The position numbers were made by a program, and so were the translations under genes. From positions 1 through 33,319 of IMG/VR virus record IMGVR_UViG_3300027833_000138: DNA of 33,319 nt. The stretch is one strand, 5' to 3'. This DNA is from a virus. Positions 7,338 to 15,323 of this stretch are shown piece by piece. Within the stretch, counting starts at the first letter, position 1. Each line of letters begins with the position of its first letter. Below the pieces are notes generated by a model that was not told the origin of the DNA, did not search any database, and saw nothing but the letters and a program-made list of their open reading frames with translations.

Positions 7338-10318
7338 TTATTAAAACCTTTTCCTGTAAATAAACGTGTTGGTTGTGGGTTATAAAACTCTCTTAGTATG
7401 TCAGTTCTAACAGGAGCAGCCGCTGGTCTTATTCTAGGCGCTGCCTGAGATGTTGCAAGAATTTCGGGGATATCAGATATTGTTGTTTTAAATTTAAGCA
7501 TGTCTTTAAATAAAGTATCTGTTGTACGAGTAGCAGACCCTAGACCGCGAAGACCTTGCTCTCCTTGTGCTCCCTGCTCTCCTTGCTCTCCTTGCTCTCC
7601 TTGCTCTCCTTGCTCTCCTTGCTCTCCATCTGCACCATCCAGACCGTCAAGTCCATCTGCACCGTCCAGGCCGTCAATGCCGTCTGCACCGTCTATGCCA
7701 TCGATACCATCAACTCCTTCAGTACCATCGATACCGTCAATACCATCTATGCCATCTATGCCATCAACTCCTTCAGTACCGTCTATGCCGTCTATGCCAT
7801 CAACTCCTTCAGTACCGTCTATGCCGTCTATGCCATCGATACCATCAGTACCATCTATGCCATCTATGCCGTCTATGCCATCTATGCCATCTATGCCATC
7901 TATGCCGTCTATGCCGTTTACTGGAGTATCTACTGGAGTATCTACCGGAGTATCCACTGGTACATCCACTGGTACGTCTATAGAAGTTATTGGAGTGATA
8001 CCGTCTGCGGGTAAGAAATCATTAAACAGGTCTTCAATTACAGACAACCCGTTGCCTTCTGTACCTACTTCTCCTGTTTCCGTAGCCGTTGGTTGTTCTG
8101 CTAAAACATCTTCTATTTCAACAGGTGCCGCTGGTTCAGGAGAACCGTATACTTCTTCGTAAGGAACGCCAGCCAAGGCTTCAGCAACAAACTGACCACC
8201 CATGCTTATGTATTCCTCTAAAGGAATTTCACCCGCTAGGACAGCTTCATATACTTGCCTTGTTAAAACATCTTCATCGGCAGGGACTACATCAGGTTCT
8301 GTTGTTTGCATGTCGGCTTCTACTCTTCCCCTACCTGTCCAAGAACCGTCATCCCAATTAATGTCATATCTTATACCATCTACAACAACAGTATATGTAC
8401 CTGTTTCTCCCCATACCGCGCCTTCAGACTGGTTTTCAACAGTGGTGCTGTCTTCATATACTTGTCTATCATCCCAAGTCATCTCTCTGCCTAGACTACC
8501 CGTCTCTGTTAAAACGGCACCCTCATAAGTCCCTCCACCCTCTTGCGCGCCATCGCCACTAACAGTTTCTGCTGCTGCTTGGGCTTCTGCTGCTGCCTGA
8601 GCTTCTGCTGCTGCTTGAGCTTCTGCGGCTGCTTGAGCTTCTGCCTGAGCCTGTGCTTCTGCCTGAGCCTGTGCTTCTGCCTGAGCCTGTGCTTCTGCTG
8701 CTGCTTGGGCTTCTGCTGCTGCTTGGGCTTCTGCTGCTGCTTGGGCTTGTTCCGCTTCTAAAGATGACGCAACATCCTCTACCTCTATTTCAAAAGGAGG
8801 TATTTCTTCATCAACTATTTCAAGGTCAACTTCCTGTGGATAGGTTGCTTGCTCAGGAGTAATACCTGTGATGTCTACTTGCTCATCGTTTATGTCTGTA
8901 ATGGTTTCAAAGACATCCTCGAACGTACCATAATTTTCTCTTAACGTGTCTAACGTGCTTGGAGCAAGGTCAGTAGGAATTCCCGTTGTTGCGTCTACTA
9001 ACTCTCCCGCATAATTAAAAATAACACCTGAAGAACCTTCTTTAATTTTGTCTAGAGTCTCTGTCACGGAACTAAGCACTAAGTCAACAGGTACACCGCC
9101 TATATTATCTATAGAACCCACAGCTACATCAGCTAGGTCTACAAGAGATACACCTGCAAACTCAGGAACAATTGCTATCTTAGCTAATTCAGCAGCTTCA
9201 AATGCTTCAGCCGCCGCCGCGGTTTTAATTTTTCCAGCCGCAATAGCATCCTGAGTTTTTAGATATGCTGTTTCCGCTGCTTCTGCTGAAGAGACAGCTT
9301 CGTCAGGAACATACAAATCTAATCCTGCCGAGGCTAAAGCTAAGTAATCAGCCGTCTTTAAAGTTTCTCCGCTGGCTCCTTTAATTGCCGCTTGTACTGC
9401 ATCTGAAAGACCGCCTGTAGCTGCCGATAAAGCTACCGTAGCTAGAGGTCGTAAGACATTATCTCTAATCTTTGTCCAGTTAGACCTCCTGTCAGCGCTT
9501 TCATAATTAGTACTGCCTAGCTGCTGTTTAAAGTTTTCCTCTTCGCTGACTCGTTGATTACCTTTTAGTATTTTTTGGTCATCAAACAATATAACTTCTT
9601 TAGCGTGGAAAGCTGGATTGCCTCCATCAAACATTGCAGTTGGTATTTTATACAAAGTGTCGTTTTTAATAAAATAAGAATTAACAGACTCTGCTTCAGG
9701 GCCATAAAGTTTGGCATCTTTTTGAGAGAGAACATTAGCCGCTAGTTTAAGATAATCGTCTTTTTCTAAGGCTCCTTTCTCGTGCTGTCCGCTTAAAAAG
9801 TTAAGCTGGTCGTTAAATGCAAGACCGTTATAAACTTCTTTAAAGGCATCAGGGTCTTCGCTAAACAATGTTGAAAGACTATCACGCTGCTTCTGTTTAA
9901 ATTCCCCTAGCAGTGGTTCATACTTATCATAAAACTTCTGCGGGTCGTTAAATTCTTCGTCAGTAAAAGAATCTCTAGATAATCCTATTGCATTTAATTT
10001 TTCTTCTTGCTGTCTGTTTTTCTCTGTTTCTAATAACTCAGGGTCGAGAGGAGCAGACATATCTAGGTCGTTTAAACCTAAATCTTCAAGATAGCTAGTG
10101 TCAATATTGGAGTAATCTATTGCTGATAGGTCAACATATTCACGACTGGGTGTGCCATATAACGAAGCATCTAGCTCTGATGGAGTATCAAAAGAACTAT
10201 CTAAAGAAACAACCTCTTCATCCTGAACAGGAGCTAAAGGCTGGTAAGGAGCAGATTTCTTTTTGACACCTACTCTGTTATTAATTTGTCTATTAAGGCT
10301 GCCGTATCCAGAACCCAT
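7334..10318 (-). CDS. Large acidic collagen-like virion protein, 994 aa
   Basis: The domain order is visible. Residues of about 1-520 are acidic, helical and non-repetitive. Residues of about 522-583 are a pure AEAQAAAEAQA helix repeat. An acidic stretch is followed by VPVD/TPVD tetrapeptides (about 778-799). Residues of about 800-922 are roughly 40 uninterrupted Gly-X-Y triplets (GID, GTE, GVD, GLD, GAD, then six GEQ). A short basic tail ends in RLFTGKGFNK. The triplets hold no proline and Y is nearly always Asp, Glu or Gln. Such rods commonly form trimeric stalks in phage tail spikes or fibres. Its place between the holin and the adaptor genes suggests a tail or tail-tip component, but no named family is recognised. 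The start has GAGGG upstream and shares bases with the holin stop. Confidence 0.75.
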   Translation of the reverse strand: MGSGYGSLNRQINNRVGVKKKSAPYQPLAPVQDEEVVSLDSSFDTPSELDASLYGTPSREYVDLSAIDYSNIDTSYLEDLGLNDLDMSAPLDPELLETEKNRQQEEKLNAIGLSRDSFTDEEFNDPQKFYDKYEPLLGEFKQKQRDSLSTLFSEDPDAFKEVYNGLAFNDQLNFLSGQHEKGALEKDDYLKLAANVLSQKDAKLYGPEAESVNSYFIKNDTLYKIPTAMFDGGNPAFHAKEVILFDDQKILKGNQRVSEEENFKQQLGSTNYESADRRSNWTKIRDNVLRPLATVALSAATGGLSDAVQAAIKGASGETLKTADYLALASAGLDLYVPDEAVSSAEAAETAYLKTQDAIAAGKIKTAAAAEAFEAAELAKIAIVPEFAGVSLVDLADVAVGSIDNIGGVPVDLVLSSVTETLDKIKEGSSGVIFNYAGELVDATTGIPTDLAPSTLDTLRENYGTFEDVFETITDINDEQVDITGITPEQATYPQEVDLEIVDEEIPPFEIEVEDVASSLEAEQAQAAAEAQAAAEAQAAAEAQAQAEAQAQAEAQAQAEAQAAAEAQAAAEAQAAAEAQAAAETVSGDGAQEGGGTYEGAVLTETGSLGREMTWDDRQVYEDSTTVENQSEGAVWGETGTYTVVVDGIRYDINWDDGSWTGRGRVEADMQTTEPDVVPADEDVLTRQVYEAVLAGEIPLEEYISMGGQFVAEALAGVPYEEVYGSPEPAAPVEIEDVLAEQPTATETGEVGTEGNGLSVIEDLFNDFLPADGITPITSIDVPVDVPVDTPVDTPVDTPVNGIDGIDGIDGIDGIDGIDGIDGTDGIDGIDGIDGTEGVDGIDGIDGTEGVDGIDGIDGIDGIDGTEGVDGIDGIDGADGIDGLDGADGLDGLDGADGEQGEQGEQGEQGEQGEQGAQGEQGLRGLGSATRTTDTLFKDMLKFKTTISDIPEILATSQAAPRIRPAAAPVRTDILREFYNPQPTRLFTGKGFNK
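7556..7919 (-). repeat. Collagen-like Gly-X-Y triplet array
   Basis: A tandem 9-base repeat unit encodes about 40 consecutive G-X-Y triplets, mostly GID, with GEQ at the distal end. The DNA copies are nearly identical, so repeat number may vary by slippage between isolates or be misassembled from short reads. Confidence 0.93.
8570..8755 (-). repeat. AEAQ-type helical repeat
   Basis: Degenerate 12- to 15-base units encode AEAQAAAEAQA and AEAQAQ over about 62 residues. This would be a long alpha-helical or coiled-coil rod, distinct from the collagen block further along the same protein. Confidence 0.9.
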
Positions 10319-10722
10319 TATCTTTCCCTCTGTACGTTATTCATTTTCTCTACGGTACGCATACCACCTAAGCCTAACATACCAAGTAAGACAGGCATCA
10401 TCTCAGACAACTCTATCATTGGGATTACAATTGGAGTATGGGATAAAGCCAACGCAAAATTAGCCATCGGGATAACAAGGAAGTTACTCGCCATGCCAAG
10501 GCAGCATACCCACCCCACAGCCGGACGCCAGCCAGCGACAAATAAGTTCTTATGCGCTGCTTCAGTTTTATTAACTTCAATCTGTCCCTTTGCTAGTTCT
10601 TGAGCATGCTTCTCAGCAAGAGTAGCCAGTTCAAAAGCTATAGAGTTTTTCTTATCTTTATCCTCTATAAATTTGTCAAGTAAATCAGTAACTGGCCCTA
10701 TTAAGCTGCTTAGTATACTCAT
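10318..10722 (-). CDS. Holin candidate (3-TM, gene-transfer-agent holin-like)
   Basis: A 134-residue protein with a charged helical N-terminus (residues 1-50) and hydrophobic segments from residue 60. These include LFVAGWRPAVGWVCCLGMA and FLVIPMANFALAL, then IPMIELSEMMPVLLGMLGLGG. The GWRPAVGW element is typical of the three-TM holin family first described with gene-transfer-agent release. It would permeabilise the inner membrane at the end of infection. No good Shine-Dalgarno precedes the ATG. Instead a TATAAT box lies 2 bases upstream of the start codon (see the promoter at 10725-10753). The endolysin candidate is about 10 kb away near the terminase genes. Confidence 0.78.
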   Translation of the reverse strand: MSILSSLIGPVTDLLDKFIEDKDKKNSIAFELATLAEKHAQELAKGQIEVNKTEAAHKNLFVAGWRPAVGWVCCLGMASNFLVIPMANFALALSHTPIVIPMIELSEMMPVLLGMLGLGGMRTVEKMNNVQRER

Positions 10723-10724
10723 GT

Positions 10725-10753
10725 ATTATACACCATTTAGTCTTTGTTGTCAA
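10725..10753 (-). promoter_or_regulatory. Consensus sigma70 promoter at the holin start
   Basis: On the minus strand TTGACA (10753-10748), a 17-base spacer and TATAAT (10730-10725) match the sigma70 consensus exactly. The predicted +1 (about 10718) falls inside the holin gene just after its ATG. Transcripts from here would therefore serve the collagen-like gene and the tail and ejection genes downstream, not the holin. The palindrome AGTATACT (10711-10718) covers the predicted start site. Confidence 0.8.
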
Positions 10754-10925
10754 GCTGTTTTTTTGTTCCTTTAACTATACTTTGTACAGTATCTGATTCA
10801 TATATACGAATACCTAACCATATAATAGTTAAGATAGAAGCTGTCGGCGGCAACCAAGCAGCCATAGAAAGGATTGCAGTAGAAGCCGCAGCTACGTCAA
10901 GCATTTCTTTTGTGTCTTCAACCAT
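10737..10925 (-). CDS. Small membrane protein, second holin-like candidate, 62 aa
   Basis: A short protein with one or two hydrophobic stretches (residues of about 12-42, including AAWLPPTASILTIIWLGIRIYE) and a charged Lys/Asp C-terminus (GTKKQLDNKD). Proteins with this WLP...IIW.GIRIYE pattern and an exit D-T-V-Q motif are frequent next to lysis genes in podoviruses and are often annotated as holins. It lies 14 bases upstream of the 3-TM holin candidate, so the pair may act as holin and antiholin or pinholin. That is inference; neither activity can be read directly. Confidence 0.7.
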   Translation of the reverse strand: MVEDTKEMLDVAAASTAILSMAAWLPPTASILTIIWLGIRIYESDTVQSIVKGTKKQLDNKD

Positions 10926-10952
10926 TGTAGACGTCCTGTTGTCAAGTTATTT

Positions 10953-11594
10953 TTAAGTATTAATAGTGTTAACAGTTGGGCCGGAGGTGTTAGTCACAGC
11001 TTGTATTAACGTCCAGTTAGTCCCATCATTAGAATGCTCAACATTAAAAGCAGAAGCCCAATAGTTAGAACTAAGCGAACTATATCCGTTTCTTACTAAA
11101 ATGCTGCCTATTGTAATAGGTGAACCCATGTCGTACTGAATCCAATCGTTTATAATAAGTGAGGTATTGCGGTTGCCAAGATACCAACCTGAATTAATAG
11201 CAGCTGACCCCGCTTTATTGGGTGACCAAGAGGCGTAAGGAGTAACACTGGCAGAAAGCTCTGGTATGGTTGGGTCTGCTGCACTATTTTGACCAATAAT
11301 TAAGTTTGTTAAATTTGCATCTGTATACAAGGCAAACTGTGAAATCATAGGGCCAACAGACACCGACCTCGTAAACCCAGTAAGCCGAATATAGCGAGCA
11401 GTTATTCCACCAGCAGCAGACTTACCATGAAAATCATTCATGCTGATAGGGCCAGTAGCTACCCCTGCCAACTCCCGCACCGCCGTGTCATTCATAGAAA
11501 TCTGCGTAGACCCGTCACCCCCGAGTTCTACCTGAATAGACCTGTCAGCAGTAGTGCCAGCAAGGGATATTGTTCCTGAAGCGGCGAGAGTCAT
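10953..11594 (-). CDS. Tail protein with a discoidin (F5/8 type C)-like domain
   Basis: A 213-residue protein. The N-terminal 60 residues (LAASGTISLAGTTADRSIQV, then ISMNDTAVRELAG) are a module I know from marine phage tail proteins. Residues of about 66-213 look like a jelly-roll carbohydrate-binding fold: ARYIRLTGF, YASWSPNKAG, WIQYDMGSPITIGSILVRN, FNVEHSNDGTNWTLIQ. These are hallmarks of F5/8 type C or discoidin domains. It probably helps recognise surface glycans. Its start shares bases with the stop of the 125-aa gene, and the S74 fibre is just upstream, so it belongs to the adsorption cassette. Confidence 0.72.
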   Translation of the reverse strand: MTLAASGTISLAGTTADRSIQVELGGDGSTQISMNDTAVRELAGVATGPISMNDFHGKSAAGGITARYIRLTGFTRSVSVGPMISQFALYTDANLTNLIIGQNSAADPTIPELSASVTPYASWSPNKAGSAAINSGWYLGNRNTSLIINDWIQYDMGSPITIGSILVRNGYSSLSSNYWASAFNVEHSNDGTNWTLIQAVTNTSGPTVNTINT

Positions 11595-11971
11595 TAATCA
11601 CCGCCTTCAAGGAGAAGTCTAGCAGCTTCCTCGACAGCCTGTTGTTCTGCTGCAACCCAAGGATTCTCACTGGTAGTCACGGGCACTTTAGACTCAGCAA
11701 GTTCATCTGCAATAAAGGTTTCAATAGAGGCAACTTCCTCTTCACCCAAGGCAGCTTTAGTCCAAGCCATAGCATTTTCTTCAGCAACATTAACCCAAGG
11801 GATAAAACCTTCAGCATCTACATTAGCTTCCAAATTAACAGTACCGTACCTACGGCCTCTGTGCGTTCTACCGTCAACCACTTCGTAATCAGAAGCTTCC
11901 CAATGTGCAGTGGTAATTGCACCTGTTTCTACGTCAGCTTCTAACGCTACAATGTTCCAAAGTATAGCCAT
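11594..11971 (-). CDS. Conserved tail-fibre-associated protein, 125 aa
   Basis: A small acidic protein with a beta-rich first half (AILWNIVALEADVETGAITT, then THRGRRYGTVNLEA) and a helical second half ending AAEQQAVEEAARLLLEGGD. I recognise the pattern from aquatic phages, where it sits beside tail fibres, but no biochemical role is known to me. A GGAG Shine-Dalgarno lies 7 bases before the ATG. It starts 1 base after the fibre gene ends, so fibre, this protein and the discoidin-like protein are co-translated. A fibre-assembly role is a guess from position. Confidence 0.6.
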   Translation of the reverse strand: MAILWNIVALEADVETGAITTAHWEASDYEVVDGRTHRGRRYGTVNLEANVDAEGFIPWVNVAEENAMAWTKAALGEEEVASIETFIADELAESKVPVTTSENPWVAAEQQAVEEAARLLLEGGD

Positions 11972-11972
11972 G

Positions 11973-14282
11973 TTACTTCTCCACCTTGTCTAACCTTAAT
12001 TCAAGTTTCTCTACTTTTTGAGTCAGTTCTTTTACAGCTTCAATAAGAAGAGGAGTCAGTCTTTCGTACATAACTGTCTTGTAGTCTTTACCTACTACAG
12101 AGTCAGCTATAGTTTCCGGCAGCACAGCTTCTACTTCTTGAGCAGAAACACCGACCTCTACGCCAGTGTAGTCTACGCCAAGAGCCAAGGCAGTTTCATT
12201 GGGAGTATAATAGTAACCGTTAAGTTGGGCTATCTTGTTCAATGCGTTAGGAATAGTTCCTTTAAAATCTTTAAGGCGTTCATCAGAGTAGTTAGCAGTA
12301 ATGTTACCTGTAGCCACTATATTGCCTACAACGTGTAGTTTCTCAGCAGGTGCGGTAGTGCCTAGTCCTAGATTTTTTGAAAGCCCACTTTTAGCAAAAC
12401 GTGCGTATTCTCCGGTAGTTCCACCTTTTATAACAAGACTATTTCCAGTGCCAGCATCAGCCGCTGTACAGTCAATTTCCGCAATCCCCGGTGAGCAAGT
12501 TAAATTTACTGCTGAGTCAACACCATTAGTATTTCTTAGCTGAAGACCTTTCCACCCCGCATAGGTTCCGGTGCTTCTGATGCCGTCTCCCGAGATATGA
12601 CTGCCAGAAGTTGTTACGCTTGTTGTTGTTTTTCCCACAAGAAAACCACCGCCGCTAGGAAAACGGGCTCTTTCTTGATTGTTAGTGTACATAGCCAGTG
12701 AGTTGTCAGCGGAGTTCCATTGAACACGGCTGAAAATATTATTGGCATTTCCAAAATTTACTGCTGCGGCAGCACCATTATTCTCTATGTTGAAACTTGA
12801 ATTGCAAACCACACTTCCATCAAATTCAGCCGATGCGTTTACCTCAAATATGGGTGCGTTTATTTGTAGTTTTGCGTCAGCGACAAAATCTAAAACACCA
12901 TCAAAACTACTATATATATATAAACCCGAATCTCGAAAGTTTATCCTTGTGTTGGTAGATGTAGTGTTTCCAATTGCTAAGGTTTGCTGCAAGCTTTCGC
13001 CACCTCCGGCAGAAGTGCTTGCAATTGTTCCATCAGCAGCAATAGTAATATTAGACCCTGCTGTTAGGGAAGCCACTACATTAGTAGTGTCAGTAACGTC
13101 TGCACTGGCTTCGATACCATCTAGCTTAGTACCGTCAGTAGCTACGTCACGACCATCAAAGGTACTGTTAGTAGTAATGGCACCAGTCATTGCCCCACCC
13201 GACTTAGGCAATGCCGCAGCAGCCAAAGTACCTTGAGCAGCAGTAGCGTAGTCCGAAGAGTCAAAGGCTTTTACTTGTGCAAGGTTTGTTACCTCGCTGT
13301 CCATTAGCGCACCAGCGGCTGTTACGTTGATAGTATCGGTTACGTCTGCACTGGCTTCAATGCCATCTAGCTTAGTGTTATCAGCAGAAGTAAAGTTAAT
13401 TTCAGTAAGACCGCCGTCACCCACTGAGTACGTAGTGTCTGTCCAAGGCACATTTATAACTGCTTGATCATCACTATTTAATTGAATACCGTAAGTTCTT
13501 GAAGCGGTTGCTGTAACAGTGTTAGCAGCTACAGTTTGCTCTGTGTCGCTAAATAGTTCTACACCACCTAAGACTGTCGAAGTAGCGACAGGGAGTGCAA
13601 AAGAACTGCTAGTAATAGTAAAGTTAGGATAGGCACCTGAAATAGTAGTACCACCACCACCTGTAAGGGCTACAGTCTGGTCGGGGGCAGTGTTACCAAT
13701 CTCACCACCCGCTGACAAACTAATGCCTGTGCCTGTCGATAAAGCGGCAACAACATTTGCAGTATCAGTTACATCTGCTAAGGCTTCGATACCGTCTAGC
13801 TTTGTATGGTCTGCGTCAGTGAATGCGTTAGTGTCTGCATTAGACTCGTAAGCAGTTTTAATTTGAGAGGCTGTTTGGTCAGCGGTAGCGCCTGCTTCGA
13901 TACCATCTAGCTTAGTACCGTCAGTAGCTACATCACGACCGTCAAAGGTGCTGTTAGTAGTAATAGCGCCAGTCATTGCGCCGCCAGTAGTGGGTAACGC
14001 AGCATCAGCAGTTACACCCTGTGCAGCAGTAGCATAATCTGTGGCGGCTGTAGTGGCAGCAGTGCCTAAGCCTAGAGTAGTACGTGCAGCAGAAGCATCC
14101 GCATCATCAATCAGTGTAGCACCGAAAGCCGAAACGGTTGAAGAATTTAGTTTAGTAGCACTGGCTACAGCAATATTGTTAAACTCAGTGTCGATCTCTG
14201 TCCCTTTAACAATCTTAGCAGGATTACCAGACGGCAGAGAATCTTTAGTAGCGAAGTTGGTAGTTTTAGTATAATTAGACAT
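11973..14282 (-). CDS. Tail fibre / spike with C-terminal S74 intramolecular chaperone
   Basis: The ATG at 14282 is preferred over an adjacent TTG at 14285, giving 769 residues. The N-terminal half contains four copies of a motif built on TKLDGIEA followed by ADVTDT or ATADQT, a stalk-type repeat. The middle is a beta-rich receptor-binding part. The C-terminal 104 residues are a peptidase S74 chaperone of endosialidase: SDERLKDFKGTI, then GVSAQEVEAVLPE, and a terminal coiled coil (LTQKVEKLELRLDKVEK). In this family the chaperone trimerises the fibre and cleaves itself off before the Ser of SDERLK, here S666. Two 85-bp blocks in the gene are near-identical, a sign of internal duplication. A terminator separates it from the capsid gene. 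Confidence 0.9.
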   Translation of the reverse strand: MSNYTKTTNFATKDSLPSGNPAKIVKGTEIDTEFNNIAVASATKLNSSTVSAFGATLIDDADASAARTTLGLGTAATTAATDYATAAQGVTADAALPTTGGAMTGAITTNSTFDGRDVATDGTKLDGIEAGATADQTASQIKTAYESNADTNAFTDADHTKLDGIEALADVTDTANVVAALSTGTGISLSAGGEIGNTAPDQTVALTGGGGTTISGAYPNFTITSSSFALPVATSTVLGGVELFSDTEQTVAANTVTATASRTYGIQLNSDDQAVINVPWTDTTYSVGDGGLTEINFTSADNTKLDGIEASADVTDTINVTAAGALMDSEVTNLAQVKAFDSSDYATAAQGTLAAAALPKSGGAMTGAITTNSTFDGRDVATDGTKLDGIEASADVTDTTNVVASLTAGSNITIAADGTIASTSAGGGESLQQTLAIGNTTSTNTRINFRDSGLYIYSSFDGVLDFVADAKLQINAPIFEVNASAEFDGSVVCNSSFNIENNGAAAAVNFGNANNIFSRVQWNSADNSLAMYTNNQERARFPSGGGFLVGKTTTSVTTSGSHISGDGIRSTGTYAGWKGLQLRNTNGVDSAVNLTCSPGIAEIDCTAADAGTGNSLVIKGGTTGEYARFAKSGLSKNLGLGTTAPAEKLHVVGNIVATGNITANYSDERLKDFKGTIPNALNKIAQLNGYYYTPNETALALGVDYTGVEVGVSAQEVEAVLPETIADSVVGKDYKTVMYERLTPLLIEAVKELTQKVEKLELRLDKVEK
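13109..13193 (-). repeat. 85-bp internal duplication in the tail-fibre gene (copy 1; copy 2 at 13895-13979)
   Basis: By eye the two 85-base blocks differ at about five positions, mostly A/G. They encode the same residues, MTGAITTNSTFDGRDVATDG followed by TKLDGIEA. Near-identity at DNA level points to recent duplication or gene conversion in the fibre stalk. Confidence 0.85.
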
Positions 14283-14318
14283 CAAGAAACCTGTTTAAGT
14301 ATAAAAGAAAAGGAAAGT

Positions 14319-14349
14319 AAAAAGGGACTCCCTCGTGAAAGGAAGCCCC
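14319..14349 (-). terminator. Rho-independent terminator after the capsid gene
   Basis: On the minus strand a 9-bp stem (14349-14341 with 14332-14324, two G-U pairs) and an 8-base loop are followed by five U (14323-14319). It sits 12 bases after the coat-protein stop and would partly insulate high coat expression from the fibre genes. Confidence 0.82.
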
Positions 14350-14360
14350 TTGGTTACTAC

Positions 14361-15293
14361 TTACGCATCTACTGCAAGGACAAAGCCAGCGTCTGGACGC
14401 AAGACCTTAGTGCCATACAAAGTATCAGCGGTGTACAAAGTTCCGAGGAACTCTTGCTTGTACTGAGTTTGTGAACGAACGCTCTGCTGTTCTGCCAGAA
14501 CATAAGTGTCCTTATGCAGAAGCTGTGCAGCACGTACACCACTCTCAGGAGTAGCAGCGTTGGTTGATACAAATACGTCAATGCCGTACAGAGTACCAAT
14601 TTGGCCGTTTTGAACACCTTTGCCATCTACGAAGTCAGAAGACTGGTAGCGGTCAATGCCCATGATAGCGTTACGCAGAGCAGGTGGAACTACGAAGCAA
14701 CGGTTGTCCATAGGAACATCTGCATCGTCCATCTTCTGGATCAAAGCCCGGAAAGCTAGATCAGAAAAAGCACCACACTCAGCAGCACCCTGAGCACTAT
14801 AAGCTTCGAGAAGACCGGTGGTTGGGTCAATCTGGAAAGAAGCGTTGTGAGTCCAGTCAGTACCATCACCGTTACCTAGAGACTTACCAAGGTTAGTCAG
14901 GTCAGTATCTACTTGACGAGCCAGAGCATAACCAGCATCACCAGTGTAGAACTGTCGCAAAGAAGCAAGAGCCTGAGTTTCAGTAATGTCTTCAATCATG
15001 CGAGAGTATTCGAAGTGCTGGTCAATAACAACCTGTACTTCACCTTCACTTGCATTTTGAATGGTTACTGCTTGTCCTGCAACCTTAGCGTGAGCATCGC
15101 CACGGATAGGCTTAGGAATATGTACAACGTCACCTTTCTTACCTGTCATGCCCATAGACTTAACAAGAGGAGCAAGTACGAGGTTAGACTTATATGCAGC
15201 AACAACTTCGTCACTCCAGATTTCTGGAATAAAAGTAGCTGCGCTTGCGTTGGTTACTGCTCCGCCCATATTGGGATAAGTTGAATCAGTCAT
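14361..15293 (-). CDS. Major capsid protein (HK97-fold type, putative)
   Basis: A 310-residue protein with the layout of podovirus coat proteins: ATFIPEIWSDEVVAAYKSNL near the N-terminus, then GDVVHIPKP and a long helix with RQVDTDLTNLGKSLG. A central A-domain-like segment follows (MDDADVPMDNRCFVVPPALR), then TLYGIDVFVSTN, with a beta-strand end (YGTKVLRPDAGFVLAVDA). Scaffold is directly upstream and a strong terminator directly downstream, the usual arrangement for the most abundant virion protein. AAGG lies before the ATG. The identification is from overall pattern and context; no decoration or cleavage domain is apparent. Confidence 0.88.
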   Translation of the reverse strand: MTDSTYPNMGGAVTNASAATFIPEIWSDEVVAAYKSNLVLAPLVKSMGMTGKKGDVVHIPKPIRGDAHAKVAGQAVTIQNASEGEVQVVIDQHFEYSRMIEDITETQALASLRQFYTGDAGYALARQVDTDLTNLGKSLGNGDGTDWTHNASFQIDPTTGLLEAYSAQGAAECGAFSDLAFRALIQKMDDADVPMDNRCFVVPPALRNAIMGIDRYQSSDFVDGKGVQNGQIGTLYGIDVFVSTNAATPESGVRAAQLLHKDTYVLAEQQSVRSQTQYKQEFLGTLYTADTLYGTKVLRPDAGFVLAVDA

Positions 15294-15323
15294 GTTATAA
15301 TACCTTATAATAAAAGAGTTTAA

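Noticed and set aside
7556-7919. Regular short repeats that could look like a CRISPR array
   Set aside because: The unit is 9 bases, in frame and without spacers; it encodes collagen-like triplets.
7500-8162. Long plus-strand frames rich in Ser/Pro or Leu opposite the collagen-like gene
   Set aside because: They are mirror frames of the GID/GEQ triplet repeats. Low complexity keeps several frames open, and codon content follows the minus-strand gene.
8543-8862. Cys/Leu-rich plus-strand frames opposite the AEAQ repeat
   Set aside because: They are explained by the repeat on the other strand and have no ribosome site or relatives.
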